A stretch of DNA of 64,000 nt from Anaeromicrobium sediminis (GCF_002270055.1 NZ_NIBG01000001.1:1-64000), one strand, 5' to 3'; shown: positions 44,570-54,742, counted from the stretch's first letter. Notes: generated from the sequence alone by a model not told the origin. Program-made: numbers and translations.

Positions 44570-46111
44570 ATTAGTCAATTATACATTATAGCAATATCAG
44601 CAGTAACTGCTGGGATAGGTATAGGCGTAGGGTATTTAGTAAGGAAAAATATCGCTGAAGGAAAAATTAATAATGCAGAGAAAAAATCTGAAGAAATAAT
44701 ATTAGAAGGAAGAAAAAAAGCAGAAACTTCTAAAAAAGAAATGCTTCTTGAAGCAAAAGAGGAAGTTCACAAGTTAAGAAATGAACTAGAAAGAGAAAGT
44801 AGAGAACGTAGAAATGAACTTCAGAGATCAGAAAGAAGATTGGTCCAAAAGGAAGAAGCATTAGATAGAAAATCTGATAACTTAGAAAAGAAAGATGATA
44901 TCTTAAACAGAAAGATTAAGGATGCAGATTCTAAGAGAGATGAAGTTGGCAAAATGCTTCAAAAACAAATGGAAGAACTTGAAAGAATTTCAGGATTAAC
45001 ATCAAATGAAGCTAAAGATTTGTTGTTAAATGAAATAGAAAAAGAAGTTAAGCATGAAGCTGCTATAATGATTAAGGATATAGAGCAAAAGGCAAAGGAC
45101 GAAGCTCAAAAGAAGGCAAAGGAAATCATTGCTTACTCTATACAAAAATGTGCAGCTGACCATGTGGCAGAAACTACAGTATCAGTGGTTAATTTACCTA
45201 ATGATGAAATGAAAGGTAGAATAATTGGTAGAGAGGGTAGAAATATTAGAACCCTTGAAACTTTAACTGGTATTGACTTAATTATTGATGATACTCCAGA
45301 AGCAGTTATCCTTTCAGGATTTGACCCAATACGACGCGAAATAGCTAGAATAGCCCTTGAAAAATTAATTGTAGATGGTAGAATACATCCAGCTAGAATT
45401 GAAGAAATGGTGGAAAAAGCTAAAAGAGAAGTAAATGAAATAATTAAAGAAGAAGGAGAGCAAGCTACCTTCGAAACAGGAATACATAGCTTGCATCCAG
45501 AGTTAGTTAAATTATTAGGTAGATTAAAATACAGAACTAGTTATGGACAAAATGTATTAAAACATTCTATAGAAGTATCTCATTTAGCAGGTGTAATGGC
45601 CGCTGAACTAGGTGTTGACGTGAAACTAGCTAAAAGAGCTGGACTACTTCATGATATAGGAAAATCTATAGACCATGAAGTGGAAGGAACTCATGTTGAA
45701 ATTGGAATGAATTTACTTAAAAAATACAAAGAGTCTAGTGAGGTTATTCATGCCATGTCTACACATCATGGAGATTATGAACCTCAAACTATAGAAGCAG
45801 TTTTAGTGACTGCAGCAGACGCCATATCAGCAGCAAGACCTGGAGCAAGAAGAGAAACACTAGAAACTTATATTAAGAGATTGCAAAGATTAGAAGAGAT
45901 AGCTAATGATTGTGGTGGTGTTGAAAAATCATTTGCTATTCAAGCTGGTAGAGAGATTAGAATTATGGTTAAGCCAGATGAAATGAATGATGGAGACATA
46001 ATTTACTTAGCGAGAGAAATTACTAAAAAAATCGAAAGTGAATTAGAATATCCAGGACAAATTAAGGTGAATGTAATAAGAGAAACTAGAGCTATAGAAT
46101 ATGCTAAATAA
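44570..46111 (+). CDS. rny: Ribonuclease Y, probable ATT start
   Basis: RNase Y is the membrane-bound endonuclease that starts mRNA decay in Firmicutes. From 44570 the product is 513 residues: a membrane segment ([20 protein letters not shown]), a long coiled coil, a KH domain ([20 protein letters not shown]) and an HD domain ([19 protein letters not shown]). The conserved membrane segment lies upstream of the first ATG (44741). The frame closes at a TGA at 44564-44566. The only codon correctly spaced (8 nt) from GGGAGG is ATT at 44570, so translation seems to start at ATT. Confidence 0.9.
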   Translation: MSQLYIIAISAVTAGIGIGVGYLVRKNIAEGKINNAEKKSEEIILEGRKKAETSKKEMLLEAKEEVHKLRNELERESRERRNELQRSERRLVQKEEALDRKSDNLEKKDDILNRKIKDADSKRDEVGKMLQKQMEELERISGLTSNEAKDLLLNEIEKEVKHEAAIMIKDIEQKAKDEAQKKAKEIIAYSIQKCAADHVAETTVSVVNLPNDEMKGRIIGREGRNIRTLETLTGIDLIIDDTPEAVILSGFDPIRREIARIALEKLIVDGRIHPARIEEMVEKAKREVNEIIKEEGEQATFETGIHSLHPELVKLLGRLKYRTSYGQNVLKHSIEVSHLAGVMAAELGVDVKLAKRAGLLHDIGKSIDHEVEGTHVEIGMNLLKKYKESSEVIHAMSTHHGDYEPQTIEAVLVTAADAISAARPGARRETLETYIKRLQRLEEIANDCGGVEKSFAIQAGREIRIMVKPDEMNDGDIIYLAREITKKIESELEYPGQIKVNVIRETRAIEYAK

Positions 46112-46115
46112 CATA

Positions 46116-46148
46116 AAAAAAGGAAACCTTTCTAGGTTTCCTTTTTTA
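46116..46148 (+). terminator. Terminator after rny
   Basis: AAAAAGGAAACC-TTTCTA-GGTTTCCTTTTTT. Confidence 0.9.
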
Positions 46149-46341
46149 ATATTCTTGTTTTGTCATTTAAAGTTCAATATCCCCAATTGCCATGGGTTCA
46201 ACAGTTTTTTTATAAATAAAAATTCTTTTGAATTTTTTAATATTATTTATAAAAAAGAAGGAATTGAACCCAGAACGTAGAATATATATAGAGAACAAAT
46301 GTTAAAAAAAACCAAAATCAAAACTTTAGGGGGGCGTAATC

Positions 46342-46602
46342 ATGGAAGTATTAAAAGTATCAGCAAAATCAAGTCCAAATTCTGTTGCAGGAGCACTAGC
46401 AGGAGTTTTAAGAGAGTGCGGAGGCGCTGAAATTCAGGCTATAGGTGCAGGGGCTCTAAATCAAGCAGTAAAAGCTGTAGCAATTGCTAGAGGTTTTGTC
46501 GCTCCAAGTGGTGTAGACTTGATATGCATCCCTGCATTTACTGATATAATGATTGACGGGGAAGAAAGAACAGCTATTAAATTAATTGTTGAACCGAGAT
46601 AG
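46342..46602 (+). CDS. spoVS: Stage V sporulation protein S
   Basis: SpoVS is an Alba-like small protein needed for late sporulation in Bacillus. The 86-residue product is almost entirely the family consensus: EVLKVSAKSSPNSVAGALAG, IQAIGAGALNQAVKAVAIAR and CIPAFTDIMIDGEERTAIKL. ATG 46342 follows a GGGGGG run. rny just upstream is the usual Clostridial neighbour. Confidence 0.98.
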   Translation: MEVLKVSAKSSPNSVAGALAGVLRECGGAEIQAIGAGALNQAVKAVAIARGFVAPSGVDLICIPAFTDIMIDGEERTAIKLIVEPR

Positions 46603-46619
46603 TTTAGTATGATTATGGA

Positions 46620-46646
46620 TAAACCTGCTTTTAAGCAGGTTTTTTT
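46620..46646 (+). terminator. Terminator after spoVS
   Basis: AAACCTGC-TTTTAA-GCAGGTTT followed by T residues. Confidence 0.88.
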
Positions 46647-46716
46647 CATTTGAGGAATAGGTAGAATAATAAAAAAAAAAATTAAGGTAATAATAATTAA
46701 GCGAGAAGGTGATAAA

Positions 46717-47544
46717 ATGGAAAAAATAGATATGCATGTACATACTACTGCATCAGATGGAGTTTTTACTCCCAAAGAAATAATAGAATGGGCTTTAAGA
46801 TTAAATCTTGCAGGAATTGCCATAACTGATCATGATACGGTAGAAGGAATAAAAGAGGCCTTTGAATTTCTAAAAGATAATACTGATTTTTTGTTGATTC
46901 CTGGGATTGAGTTTAGTTGCTTGTATAAAGATTCTGAAGTACATATACTAGGCTACTTTATAGATTATGAAAATGAAGAATTAAATAGAATCTGTAGAAA
47001 AATAAAGGATGCAAGAAAAAATAGGGCAACAAAAATAATAGAAAAATTAAGAACTGAAGGTATTGATATAACTGAAGATGATATTAGCAAAATGGGTCAT
47101 GTCGAGTCAATTGGAAGACCCCATATTGCTAGGATTATGGTGAAAAAGGGATATGTAAAGGATATAGAAGAGGCCTTTCATAAATGGATTGGAAGAAATA
47201 AAGTGGCTTATGTGGAACGATATAAAATATCCATTAAAGAGGCCGTTGGCTATATTAAGGGAGCAGGAGGTATTGCAGTGTTAGCCCATCCTGGTCTATT
47301 AAAAGAGCATATAGATCTATTGGATATTTTAAATTTGGACATTGATGGGGTAGAAGTTTATCATACTAAACATACAGAAGAAAAATGCGAACAATTACTA
47401 AAGATAGCAAAAGAAAATGAAAAGTTCATAACAGGAGGGACTGACTTTCATGAGCCAGCCTATAACTGTAAACCCCATTTGGGGGAAATACATATAAAAA
47501 AAGAAGAAATAGAAAAAATGTTAAGAAAAACTCTAGAAAAATAA
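46717..47544 (+). CDS. PHP-domain phosphoesterase (TrpH/YciV type)
   Basis: The family includes 5'-3' exoribonucleases and nucleoside 3',5'-bisphosphate phosphatases. The 275-residue product has the metal-binding motifs MHVHTTASDGVFTPKEIIEW, AITDHDTVEGI, PGIEFSC, IGRPHIARIM, VLAHPG and GGTDFHEP. The substrate cannot be told from sequence. Confidence 0.9.
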   Translation: MEKIDMHVHTTASDGVFTPKEIIEWALRLNLAGIAITDHDTVEGIKEAFEFLKDNTDFLLIPGIEFSCLYKDSEVHILGYFIDYENEELNRICRKIKDARKNRATKIIEKLRTEGIDITEDDISKMGHVESIGRPHIARIMVKKGYVKDIEEAFHKWIGRNKVAYVERYKISIKEAVGYIKGAGGIAVLAHPGLLKEHIDLLDILNLDIDGVEVYHTKHTEEKCEQLLKIAKENEKFITGGTDFHEPAYNCKPHLGEIHIKKEEIEKMLRKTLEK

Positions 47545-47602
47545 AAAATATATAGTATAATTGATAGAGTAAAAAGTTTTTAATTGAGAGGAGTACAAGA
47601 AA

Positions 47603-49033
47603 TTGTCAAATTTATATGAGAATCCTTTAATCAGTAGATATGCAAGCAAAGAGATGGCTGAGACTTTTTCAAATGATGAAAAGTTTAGTACGTGGAGAAA
47701 ATTATGGATAGCATTAGCAGAGTCACAAAGAGAACTGGGACTAAACATTACAGAGGAACAAATTGAAGAAATGAAGGAATTTTGTGAAAACATAAATTAC
47801 GATGTGGCAAAACAAAGAGAAAAGGAGACTAGACATGATGTTATGTCTCATGTATATGCGTTTGGAGTACAATGTCCAAATGCTAAGCCAATTATTCATC
47901 TAGGGGCTACTAGTGCTTATGTGGGAGACAATACAGATGTGATAGTTATTAGAAAGGCTTTAATGCTAATTAAGAATAAACTTGTGAATTTAATAAATGA
48001 ATTGAGTAAGTTTGCATTTGAATATAGAGAGATTCCTACACTTGGATTTACTCATTTTCAACCAGCCCAATTAACTACAGTGGGGAAAAGGGCTACCTTA
48101 TGGATTATGGAACTAATAATGGATTATGAAGATTTAGTTTATACTATTGATAGTTTGAGATTTAGAGGTGTAAAAGGTACCACAGGTACTCAAGCAAGTT
48201 ATTTAAATTTATTTAACAATGACCATAAGAAAGTAGAAAGCTTAGATAAATCAGTAGCCAAGAAAATGGGATTTGACAGAGTATTTCCTGTTACTGGACA
48301 GACATATAGCAGAAAACTTGATTATAAAGTTTTATCTGTATTAAGTGGAATCGCACAATCGGTACATAAAATGACTAATGATATAAGATTACTGCAACAT
48401 TTAAAAGAAGTAGAAGAACCATTTGAAAAAAAGCAAATAGGTTCGTCTGCTATGGCATATAAAAGAAATCCTATGAGAAGTGAAAGGGTTGCGTCCTTAG
48501 CAAGATATGTAATGTCTAGTTTAGGAAATACGGCCATGACTAGTTCTACACAATGGTTTGAGAGAACTTTAGATGATTCTGCCAATAGGAGAATTAGTAT
48601 ACCACAAAGTTTTTTAGCCACGGATGCTATTTTAAAAATATGTATTAATATTAGCCAGGGTATGGTGGTAAATGATAAGGTTATAATGAAACATATTATG
48701 GAAGAGCTACCTTTTATGACAACGGAAAATATTATAATGGAATCAGTAAAAAGAGGTGGAGATAGACAAGAACTTCATGAAAAAATAAGAGAATATTCCA
48801 TGGAAGCAGCTAAGGAAGTAAAACAAAAGGGAAATAAAAATAATCTTTTAGAGATGATTGCTAATGATGAAGAGTTTGGTTTATCAAAGAAAGATATTGA
48901 TAAATTAATGGATCCAAAACTGTACATAGGAAGATCCAAAGATCAAGTAGAAGAATTTATAAAAACTGATGTATCTCCAATTATAGAGGAAAATAAAGGA
49001 GCATTAGGAATTAAGGTAACTTTAGAAGTGTAA
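47603..49033 (+). CDS. purB: Adenylosuccinate lyase
   Basis: PurB acts twice in purine synthesis, forming AICAR and AMP with release of fumarate. The 476-residue product starts at TTG (47603, behind GAGGAG) and has HDVMSHVYAFG, LGATSAYVGDNTD, TLGFTHFQPAQLTTVGKR and the signature loop GSSAMAYKRNPMRSE. The length and signature fit the longer, eukaryote-like PurB subfamily. No other pur gene is adjacent. Confidence 0.96.
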   Translation: MSNLYENPLISRYASKEMAETFSNDEKFSTWRKLWIALAESQRELGLNITEEQIEEMKEFCENINYDVAKQREKETRHDVMSHVYAFGVQCPNAKPIIHLGATSAYVGDNTDVIVIRKALMLIKNKLVNLINELSKFAFEYREIPTLGFTHFQPAQLTTVGKRATLWIMELIMDYEDLVYTIDSLRFRGVKGTTGTQASYLNLFNNDHKKVESLDKSVAKKMGFDRVFPVTGQTYSRKLDYKVLSVLSGIAQSVHKMTNDIRLLQHLKEVEEPFEKKQIGSSAMAYKRNPMRSERVASLARYVMSSLGNTAMTSSTQWFERTLDDSANRRISIPQSFLATDAILKICINISQGMVVNDKVIMKHIMEELPFMTTENIIMESVKRGGDRQELHEKIREYSMEAAKEVKQKGNKNNLLEMIANDEEFGLSKKDIDKLMDPKLYIGRSKDQVEEFIKTDVSPIIEENKGALGIKVTLEV

Positions 49034-49036
49034 GAT

Positions 49037-49074
49037 ATAAAAGTCAATTTGAAAAAATTGACTTTTATTTTTTT
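49037..49074 (+). terminator. Terminator after purB
   Basis: TAAAAGTCAATTT with AAATTGACTTTTA, followed by TTTTTT. Confidence 0.88.
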
Positions 49075-49147
49075 ATGCATAATTGCATAGTAATAATTAG
49101 CCTACTATTTGAATACATATGTATAAGTAATTAGTGGAGGTGTTACT

Positions 49148-49546
49148 ATGTCATATAAAAATAAAATTAAAACTGGTAGGGAAAAATTCTTTTGGACTTA
49201 TGTAAAAGGAATTTTTATGGCTTGTATGTTAATGCTAATAATGTTTGTACTTCTTGCCTTGTTAATTACATATACTAGTGTATCAGAAAGTATAATTCCT
49301 ATAGCAGCTACTATAAGCTTATTGATAACGGCCATGATAAATGGTATGTACGTGGCTGGAAAAAGAAAAAAGAAAGGCTGGTTAAATGGTATAATTGCAG
49401 GGATTATATATATGTTAGTAATTTTATTCCTAAGTTGGGTATTTATGAAGGAATTTAAATTAAGTATTTCCATATTATACAAGAGTATTATGGCCTTAGC
49501 TTCCTCTAGCATAGGAGGTATGATAGGGGTGAATTTAAACAAATAA
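49148..49546 (+). CDS. Four-TM membrane protein, TIGR04086-like
   Basis: The 132-residue product has four predicted membrane segments (starting near residues 16, 43, 76 and 104) with basic loops, for example GKRKKKGWLNGIIAGIIYML. The small hydrophobic protein next to the SCIFF gene is typical of Clostridia and matches the TIGR04086 description as I remember it. Function unknown. It is directly before the scfA promoter. Confidence 0.75.
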   Translation: MSYKNKIKTGREKFFWTYVKGIFMACMLMLIMFVLLALLITYTSVSESIIPIAATISLLITAMINGMYVAGKRKKKGWLNGIIAGIIYMLVILFLSWVFMKEFKLSISILYKSIMALASSSIGGMIGVNLNK

Positions 49547-49548
49547 CT

Positions 49549-49576
49549 TTGACATAACTTATCTTTGTGTTATAAT
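49549..49576 (+). promoter_or_regulatory. Promoter of scfA
   Basis: TTGACA, 16 bp, TATAAT; both consensus, 35 nt before the SCIFF start. Confidence 0.85.
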
Positions 49577-49610
49577 TTAGTGGAAAGTCTTTTAAGGGAG
49601 GAATATTAAA

Positions 49611-49751
49611 ATGAAGCACATTAAAACTTTAAGTAAAGCTACTTTAAAGGATAGCGCTCACAAAGGTGGATGTGGCGAATGTCAAACATCTTGTCAATCG
49701 GCATGTAAAACTTCATGTACTGTTGCAAACCAAGAGTGTGAAAATAGATAG
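49611..49751 (+). CDS. scfA: SCIFF ribosomal peptide precursor (six Cys in 45 residues)
   Basis: SCIFF is the near-universal Clostridial ranthipeptide, a precursor whose cysteines are thioether-linked to neighbouring alpha or gamma carbons. The 46-residue product begins MKHIKTLSKATLKDSAHKGG and then has Cys at 21, 24, 28, 32, 36 and 43. It follows GGGAGG and a consensus promoter and ends before a terminator. The maturase gene follows. It is too short for many gene callers. Ranthipeptides have been linked to quorum-type regulation in Clostridia. Confidence 0.97.
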   Translation: MKHIKTLSKATLKDSAHKGGCGECQTSCQSACKTSCTVANQECENR

Positions 49752-49762
49752 TACATACTAGA

Positions 49763-49794
49763 AAAACAGTAATATGACAATATTACTGTTTTTT
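49763..49794 (+). terminator. Terminator after scfA
   Basis: AAAACAGTAATAT-GACA-ATATTACTGTTTT, then T residues. Partial readthrough would set the peptide to maturase ratio. Confidence 0.88.
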
Positions 49795-49948
49795 AAATAC
49801 TTTATATAAATAATATGCCCTTAGGGAGTTATATATAGATCTTAGTTAGTAATGGTTAGTTAATATGTAGTCTATAAAATTCTAGAGAATTAGCCACTAA
49901 TATGAACAACCATACCAATTAGATACATAATATTAGGAGGTTTATTTA

Positions 49949-51298
49949 ATGATACATAAGTTTCAGCATAAAGACACAAAAATGGTTTTAGATGTGAATA
50001 GTGGAGCTGTTCATGTGGTTGATAAAATCATATATGACATACTAGATTGGTATAAGGAAAATAGTGATGATATGATTATGGACAAGCTTAAGGATAAATA
50101 TCCTGTAGCGGATTTAAAGGAAGCCATAGAGGAACTTCATTTATTAGAAAAAGAAGGACTTATTTATTCAGAAGATAATTATTCTGATCATCCTACTTTT
50201 ATAAATAGAAAACCTGTAGTTAAAGCTCTCTGTCTTCACGTAGCCCATGATTGCAATATAAGATGCAAATATTGTTTTGCTTCTCAAGGTGATTTTAAGG
50301 GAAATAGATTATTAATGAGTGAGGAAGTAGGAAAGAAAGCCCTTGATTTACTAATAGAGAAATCGGGAAACAGAAGGAATCTGGAAGTGGATTTCTTTGG
50401 TGGGGAACCTCTTATGAACTTTGAGGTGGTAAAGAATCTTGTTGAATATGGAAGAAAGAGAGAAAAGGAATTTAATAAAAAATTCAGATTCACCATAACT
50501 ACAAATGGTGTATTACTTGATGATGAAAAAATGGAATATATAAATGAACATATGGACAATGTGGTTTTAAGCATAGATGGTAGAAAAGATGTTAATGATA
50601 ATATGAGATACACTATAAATGGTAATGGAACTTATGATATTATAGTTCCTAAATTTAAAAAGTTTGCCGACATGAGAGGTAATAAAAACTATTATGTAAG
50701 GGGCACCTTTACAAGAGAAAACTTAGATTTTTCTAAAGATGTACTACATCTTGCAGATTTAGGTTTTGAACAAACATCTGTAGAGCCTGTAGTTGATAGT
50801 GAAGAAAACAACTATGCCATTAGAGAAGAGGACTTAGATACTATATTTGAAGAATATGAGACATTGGCAGATGAATACGTTAAAAGAATAAATGATGGGA
50901 AAGGCTTCAACTTTTTCCACTTTATGATAGATTTAAATCAAGGTCCTTGTGTTATAAAAAGGTTATCTGGATGTGGAGCAGGATCAGAATATCTTGCAGT
51001 TACTCCAGAAGGAGATATATATCCATGTCATCAATTTGTAGGCAATGAAAAGTTTAAGATGGGAGATGTATTTACAAAAAACGTAAATGAAGATTTAGGA
51101 CATGTATTTAAAAATGCCCATGTATATAACAAAGAGAAATGTAACGATTGCTGGGCAAAGTTCTATTGTAGTGGCGGTTGTCATGCCAATGCATTTAATT
51201 TTAATAACGACATAAATGAGCCTTACGATATGGGATGTGAGATGGAAAAGAAAAGGATTGAATGTGCATTAGCAATACATGCTAATCTATCAGAATAG
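49949..51298 (+). CDS. scfB: SCIFF thioether-forming radical SAM maturase
   Basis: Installs thioether cross-links in the SCIFF peptide. The 449-residue product has an N-terminal RiPP-recognition-type region and the radical SAM motif HDCNIRCKYCFASQ (CxxxCxxC) near residue 97. It also has FFGGEPLMN and NGVLLDD. A C-terminal SPASM domain carries further cluster cysteines (CGAGSEYLAVTPEGDIYPCH and CNDCWAKFYCSGGCHANAF). It lies right after scfA and 12 nt before the carbonic anhydrase gene. Confidence 0.97.
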   Translation: MIHKFQHKDTKMVLDVNSGAVHVVDKIIYDILDWYKENSDDMIMDKLKDKYPVADLKEAIEELHLLEKEGLIYSEDNYSDHPTFINRKPVVKALCLHVAHDCNIRCKYCFASQGDFKGNRLLMSEEVGKKALDLLIEKSGNRRNLEVDFFGGEPLMNFEVVKNLVEYGRKREKEFNKKFRFTITTNGVLLDDEKMEYINEHMDNVVLSIDGRKDVNDNMRYTINGNGTYDIIVPKFKKFADMRGNKNYYVRGTFTRENLDFSKDVLHLADLGFEQTSVEPVVDSEENNYAIREEDLDTIFEEYETLADEYVKRINDGKGFNFFHFMIDLNQGPCVIKRLSGCGAGSEYLAVTPEGDIYPCHQFVGNEKFKMGDVFTKNVNEDLGHVFKNAHVYNKEKCNDCWAKFYCSGGCHANAFNFNNDINEPYDMGCEMEKKRIECALAIHANLSE

Positions 51299-51310
51299 GA
51301 GGAACATGAA

Positions 51311-51823
51311 ATGATAATACCCTATGAAGGACATGAGCCAAATATCCATGAAAGCTGTTATGTATCCAGTAATGCTACAATTATAGGAAAAGTTATACTT
51401 GGGAAAAATGTAAACATATGGTATGGTACCGTTATTAGGGCTGATGATAATTATGTAACTATTGGAGAAAATACTAATATACAGGATAATTCTACTATTC
51501 ATATATCAAGTGAATATGAAACTCGAATAGGGAAAGATGTTACAGTAGGCCATGGAGCCATAGTACATGCTTGTACAGTTGGAAATAATGTGCTGGTTGG
51601 TATGGGCGCAATAATTTTAAATGGAGCTAAAATAGGAGACAATGTAATAGTAGGAGCAGGAACATTAATTCCACCAGGAAAGGAAATTCCGTCTAATACA
51701 TTAGTTATGGGATCTCCTGCAAAGGTAGTTAGAGAACTAACACAGGAAGACATAGAAAGAATAAGAAAGTCAGCGCAAGATTATATTAATTTAGCTAATA
51801 GGCATAAAAAAGCTGATAAATAA
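51311..51823 (+). CDS. Gamma-carbonic-anhydrase-like hexapeptide protein
   Basis: A left-handed beta-helix trimer of the gamma-CA/PaaY family. The 170-residue product has hexapeptide repeats and the zinc ligands His in NSTIHIS, and VGHGAIVHACTVG. It ends PAKVVRELTQEDIERI. Real CO2 hydration by this subfamily is variable. ATG 51311 follows AGGAGG. It is packed between scfB and secD. Confidence 0.92.
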   Translation: MIIPYEGHEPNIHESCYVSSNATIIGKVILGKNVNIWYGTVIRADDNYVTIGENTNIQDNSTIHISSEYETRIGKDVTVGHGAIVHACTVGNNVLVGMGAIILNGAKIGDNVIVGAGTLIPPGKEIPSNTLVMGSPAKVVRELTQEDIERIRKSAQDYINLANRHKKADK

Positions 51824-51851
51824 AAAATAGGGAGCGTTAGGAGGACAAAAT

Positions 51852-53099
51852 ATGAACTTAAAAAATGCCGTTATACTTATATTACTTATATGTTTAACAG
51901 TAACGGGAGCAGTAGCTGGTTTTAAGGGACTTGAAGTTGGAAATGTAAAAATAAAACCTATTAAGGATATGATGCAATTAGGATTAGACTTAAAAGGTGG
52001 AGTATATGTGGTACTTGAGGCAGAAACGGATGCTACTGGAAATGATTTAGATAAAATTATGAATCAAACTAAAGAAGTACTAGAACGTAGAATTGATGCA
52101 ATGGGACTTACTCAACCTAATGTGAATAGAGAAGGGGACAAGCGAATTAGAGTAGAGCTTCCTGGAGTTTCTGATTCTAATGAGGCAATTAAAGCTATAG
52201 GTAAAACAGCACAATTACAATTTGTGGATAAAGAAGGTAAAGTAATACTAACAGGAAATGATGTGAAAAATGCAGAATTAATGTTCCAAACTGATAAGGG
52301 AAATTTACCTGTAGTTTCTTTAGAGTTTAAATCTGAAGGGACAGAAAAATTTAGGGAAGCTACAAAAGAGGCAGCTATTAATAAGGATCCGATCATAATA
52401 GTATTAGATAATGCTGTCATATCTGCACCAAGGGTTAATAGTGAAATTCCAAATGGAAAGGCCATTATAGAAGGTGATTTTACAAGGGAAGAAGCAGCTA
52501 ATTTAGCAGCCTTAATTAGAGGTGGAGCATTGCCTGTGGAGTTAAAAGAAGTTCAATCATCAGTAATAGGACCCACTTTAGGATTAGATTCTCTTAATCA
52601 AAGTGTAAAAGCAGCTTTGTTTGGTATAATAGGCGTATTTATATTCATGTTAATTGTATACAGATTACCAGGTCTAATAGCTAATTTAGCTTTAGTTATA
52701 TACATATTAGTAGTATTATGGTCACTAATAGGATTTAATGCGGTCTTAACATTACCAGGAATTGCTGGATTGATACTTTCTATAGGTATGGCCGTAGATG
52801 CGAATGTAATTATATTTGAAAGAATTAAAGAAGAAATAAGAAATGGCAAAAGTATTAGAGCAGCTATTTCATCTGGTTTCTCAAGAGCCTTTAAAACCAT
52901 ATTAGACTCAAACATTACTACACTAATAGCAGGTGTTGTATTGTATCAATTTGGTTCAGGCCCAATTAAGGGATTTGCAGTAACTTTAATGCTAGGTATA
53001 GTGGCAAGTATGATTACTGCTTTAGGCGTAACAAGACTAGTACTAAATATTGCGGCCAATTCTAAAGGATTAAATAATCCTAAATTTTATGGGGCATAG
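51852..53099 (+). CDS. secD: Protein translocase subunit SecD
   Basis: SecD, with SecF, uses the proton or sodium gradient to complete protein export. The 415-residue product has the first membrane segment, LGLDLKGGVYVVLEAETDA, a periplasm-type P1 domain, the AALIRGGALPVEL motif and five C-terminal segments with GMAVDANVIIFERIKEEIRN. It is shorter than Gram-negative SecD, as is usual in Firmicutes. Confidence 0.97.
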   Translation: MNLKNAVILILLICLTVTGAVAGFKGLEVGNVKIKPIKDMMQLGLDLKGGVYVVLEAETDATGNDLDKIMNQTKEVLERRIDAMGLTQPNVNREGDKRIRVELPGVSDSNEAIKAIGKTAQLQFVDKEGKVILTGNDVKNAELMFQTDKGNLPVVSLEFKSEGTEKFREATKEAAINKDPIIIVLDNAVISAPRVNSEIPNGKAIIEGDFTREEAANLAALIRGGALPVELKEVQSSVIGPTLGLDSLNQSVKAALFGIIGVFIFMLIVYRLPGLIANLALVIYILVVLWSLIGFNAVLTLPGIAGLILSIGMAVDANVIIFERIKEEIRNGKSIRAAISSGFSRAFKTILDSNITTLIAGVVLYQFGSGPIKGFAVTLMLGIVASMITALGVTRLVLNIAANSKGLNNPKFYGA

Positions 53100-53116
53100 A
53101 AAGGAGCGAGAGATAA

Positions 53117-53998
53117 ATGAAAGTTATTGAAAAATCAAAAGTTTGGTTTGGACTTTCTACTGCCATTATTGTATTAGGTTTAATAATGGGAATGATAAGT
53201 GGATTTAATTTAGGAATTGACTTTACTGGTGGAACTATGATGCAGATACATATGGGAAAAACAGTACCAGTAGATGAAATAAAAGATACTATAAAAGAAT
53301 TTGAATTAGATGCAGATGTGATCCATGCAGGTACTAATAAAGAAGAAATAATTTTAAAGACTAAGAAAGATTTAAATAGTGAAAGTAGACAAGAAGTATT
53401 TAATAAGATAAAGGAAACTTATAATTTAAAGGATGAAGACTTCAGGCAAGCAGAGCAATTTGGACCAAGTATAGGTAAAGAAATTCAGTCAAAGGCTATC
53501 CAGTCTATTTTAATTGCATCCGTATTAATGCTTATATATATTAGTTTTAGGTTTGAATTTAAATTTGGTGTGGCAGCCATATTAACATTAATACACGATA
53601 TTCTAGTGGTATTAGCATTATTTGCCATATTTAAAATACCTATTAACAATTCCTTTGTTGCAGCTATGTTGACAATAGTTGGTTATTCTATAAACGATAC
53701 AATAGTTGTGTTTGATAGAATACGTGAAAATATTAGATTCTTAAAGAAGAAAAACTATGGATTATTAGTAAATGAAAGTATTAGTCAAACAATTGTTAGA
53801 TCAATAAATACTTCTGTAACTACCTTAATGACTATAACTTTCTTGTATATCCTAGGAGTGGAATCTATAAAGGAATTTGCATTACCCCTAGTATTAGGAG
53901 TAGGAGTGGGAACTTATTCATCCATATTTATTGCCAGTCCTATATGGGTAATGTGGAAAAATTATGAAGTTAGAAAAAAAGGTTATGGTGGCAGATAA
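53117..53998 (+). CDS. secF: Protein translocase subunit SecF
   Basis: Partner of SecD, 18 nt downstream. The 293-residue product has the N-terminal segment, GFNLGIDFTGGTMMQIHMG, and the conserved VGYSINDTIVVFDRIRENI in the fourth membrane segment. A terminator follows. Confidence 0.97.
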   Translation: MKVIEKSKVWFGLSTAIIVLGLIMGMISGFNLGIDFTGGTMMQIHMGKTVPVDEIKDTIKEFELDADVIHAGTNKEEIILKTKKDLNSESRQEVFNKIKETYNLKDEDFRQAEQFGPSIGKEIQSKAIQSILIASVLMLIYISFRFEFKFGVAAILTLIHDILVVLALFAIFKIPINNSFVAAMLTIVGYSINDTIVVFDRIRENIRFLKKKNYGLLVNESISQTIVRSINTSVTTLMTITFLYILGVESIKEFALPLVLGVGVGTYSSIFIASPIWVMWKNYEVRKKGYGGR

Positions 53999-54020
53999 AT
54001 TATAACTAACTAGATTGAAA

Positions 54021-54050
54021 GTGGTGATTAATATAAATTATCACCATTTT
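54021..54050 (+). terminator. Terminator after secDF
   Basis: GTGGTGAT/ATCACCAT stem with an AT-rich loop, then TTTTC. Confidence 0.65.
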
Positions 54051-54159
54051 CTCAGTTATATAAATATTTATTCTCAAGGATAGTATTGAATGAAGAAAAC
54101 ATATATTTTATAATGAATTATACACAATATTAAAAGAAGTATATTTAGGGAGGAAAAAT

Positions 54160-54672
54160 ATGAATTTAAAAGATAAGATAAGGGTAATTGAAAATTTTCC
54201 ACAAGAAGGAATTAGTTTCAAAGATATAACTACTCTTTTAAAAGATGGAGAGAGTTTTAGATATACTATAGATAAATTTGTAGAAGAATTAGATGGTAAA
54301 GAATTTGATTTAATAGTGGGACCAGAATCAAGAGGGTTTATTATAGGGACACCCCTTTCATATGCTACTAAAAAGGGATTTGTTCCAGTAAGGAAACCAG
54401 GGAAATTACCAGGTGAAACTGTTAAATATGAATATGATTTAGAATACGGAAGTGATTCATTAGAAATACATAAAGATGCTATACAAAAGGGACAAAAGGT
54501 TGTTATAGCAGACGATTTATTAGCTACGGGTGGTACATTACTTTCAACTATTAAATTAATAGAAGAATTAGGTGGAGAAGTGGTAGGAGTACTATGCTTA
54601 ATTGAGTTATGTCACTTAAATGGTAGAAAACACTTAAGTGATTATGACGTTAAATCATTAATTCAATATTAG
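54160..54672 (+). CDS. apt: Adenine phosphoribosyltransferase
   Basis: Salvages adenine to AMP with PRPP. The 170-residue product has [34 protein letters not shown] and the PRPP motif [16 protein letters not shown]. In Bacillus recJ lies between secDF and apt; here it is absent. Confidence 0.97.
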   Translation: MNLKDKIRVIENFPQEGISFKDITTLLKDGESFRYTIDKFVEELDGKEFDLIVGPESRGFIIGTPLSYATKKGFVPVRKPGKLPGETVKYEYDLEYGSDSLEIHKDAIQKGQKVVIADDLLATGGTLLSTIKLIEELGGEVVGVLCLIELCHLNGRKHLSDYDVKSLIQY

Positions 54673-54700
54673 TGGTGGAATTTTACCACCACTAATTCTA
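54669..54700 (+). terminator. Hairpin after apt
   Basis: TTAGTGGTGG-AATTTTA-CCACCACTAA, a strong 10-bp stem overlapping the stop codon but with a poor T-run, so readthrough into rel is likely. Confidence 0.6.
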
Positions 54701-54742
54701 TATTCTCTATGTTAAAGATAGGTATAACTTAAGGGTGATGAT

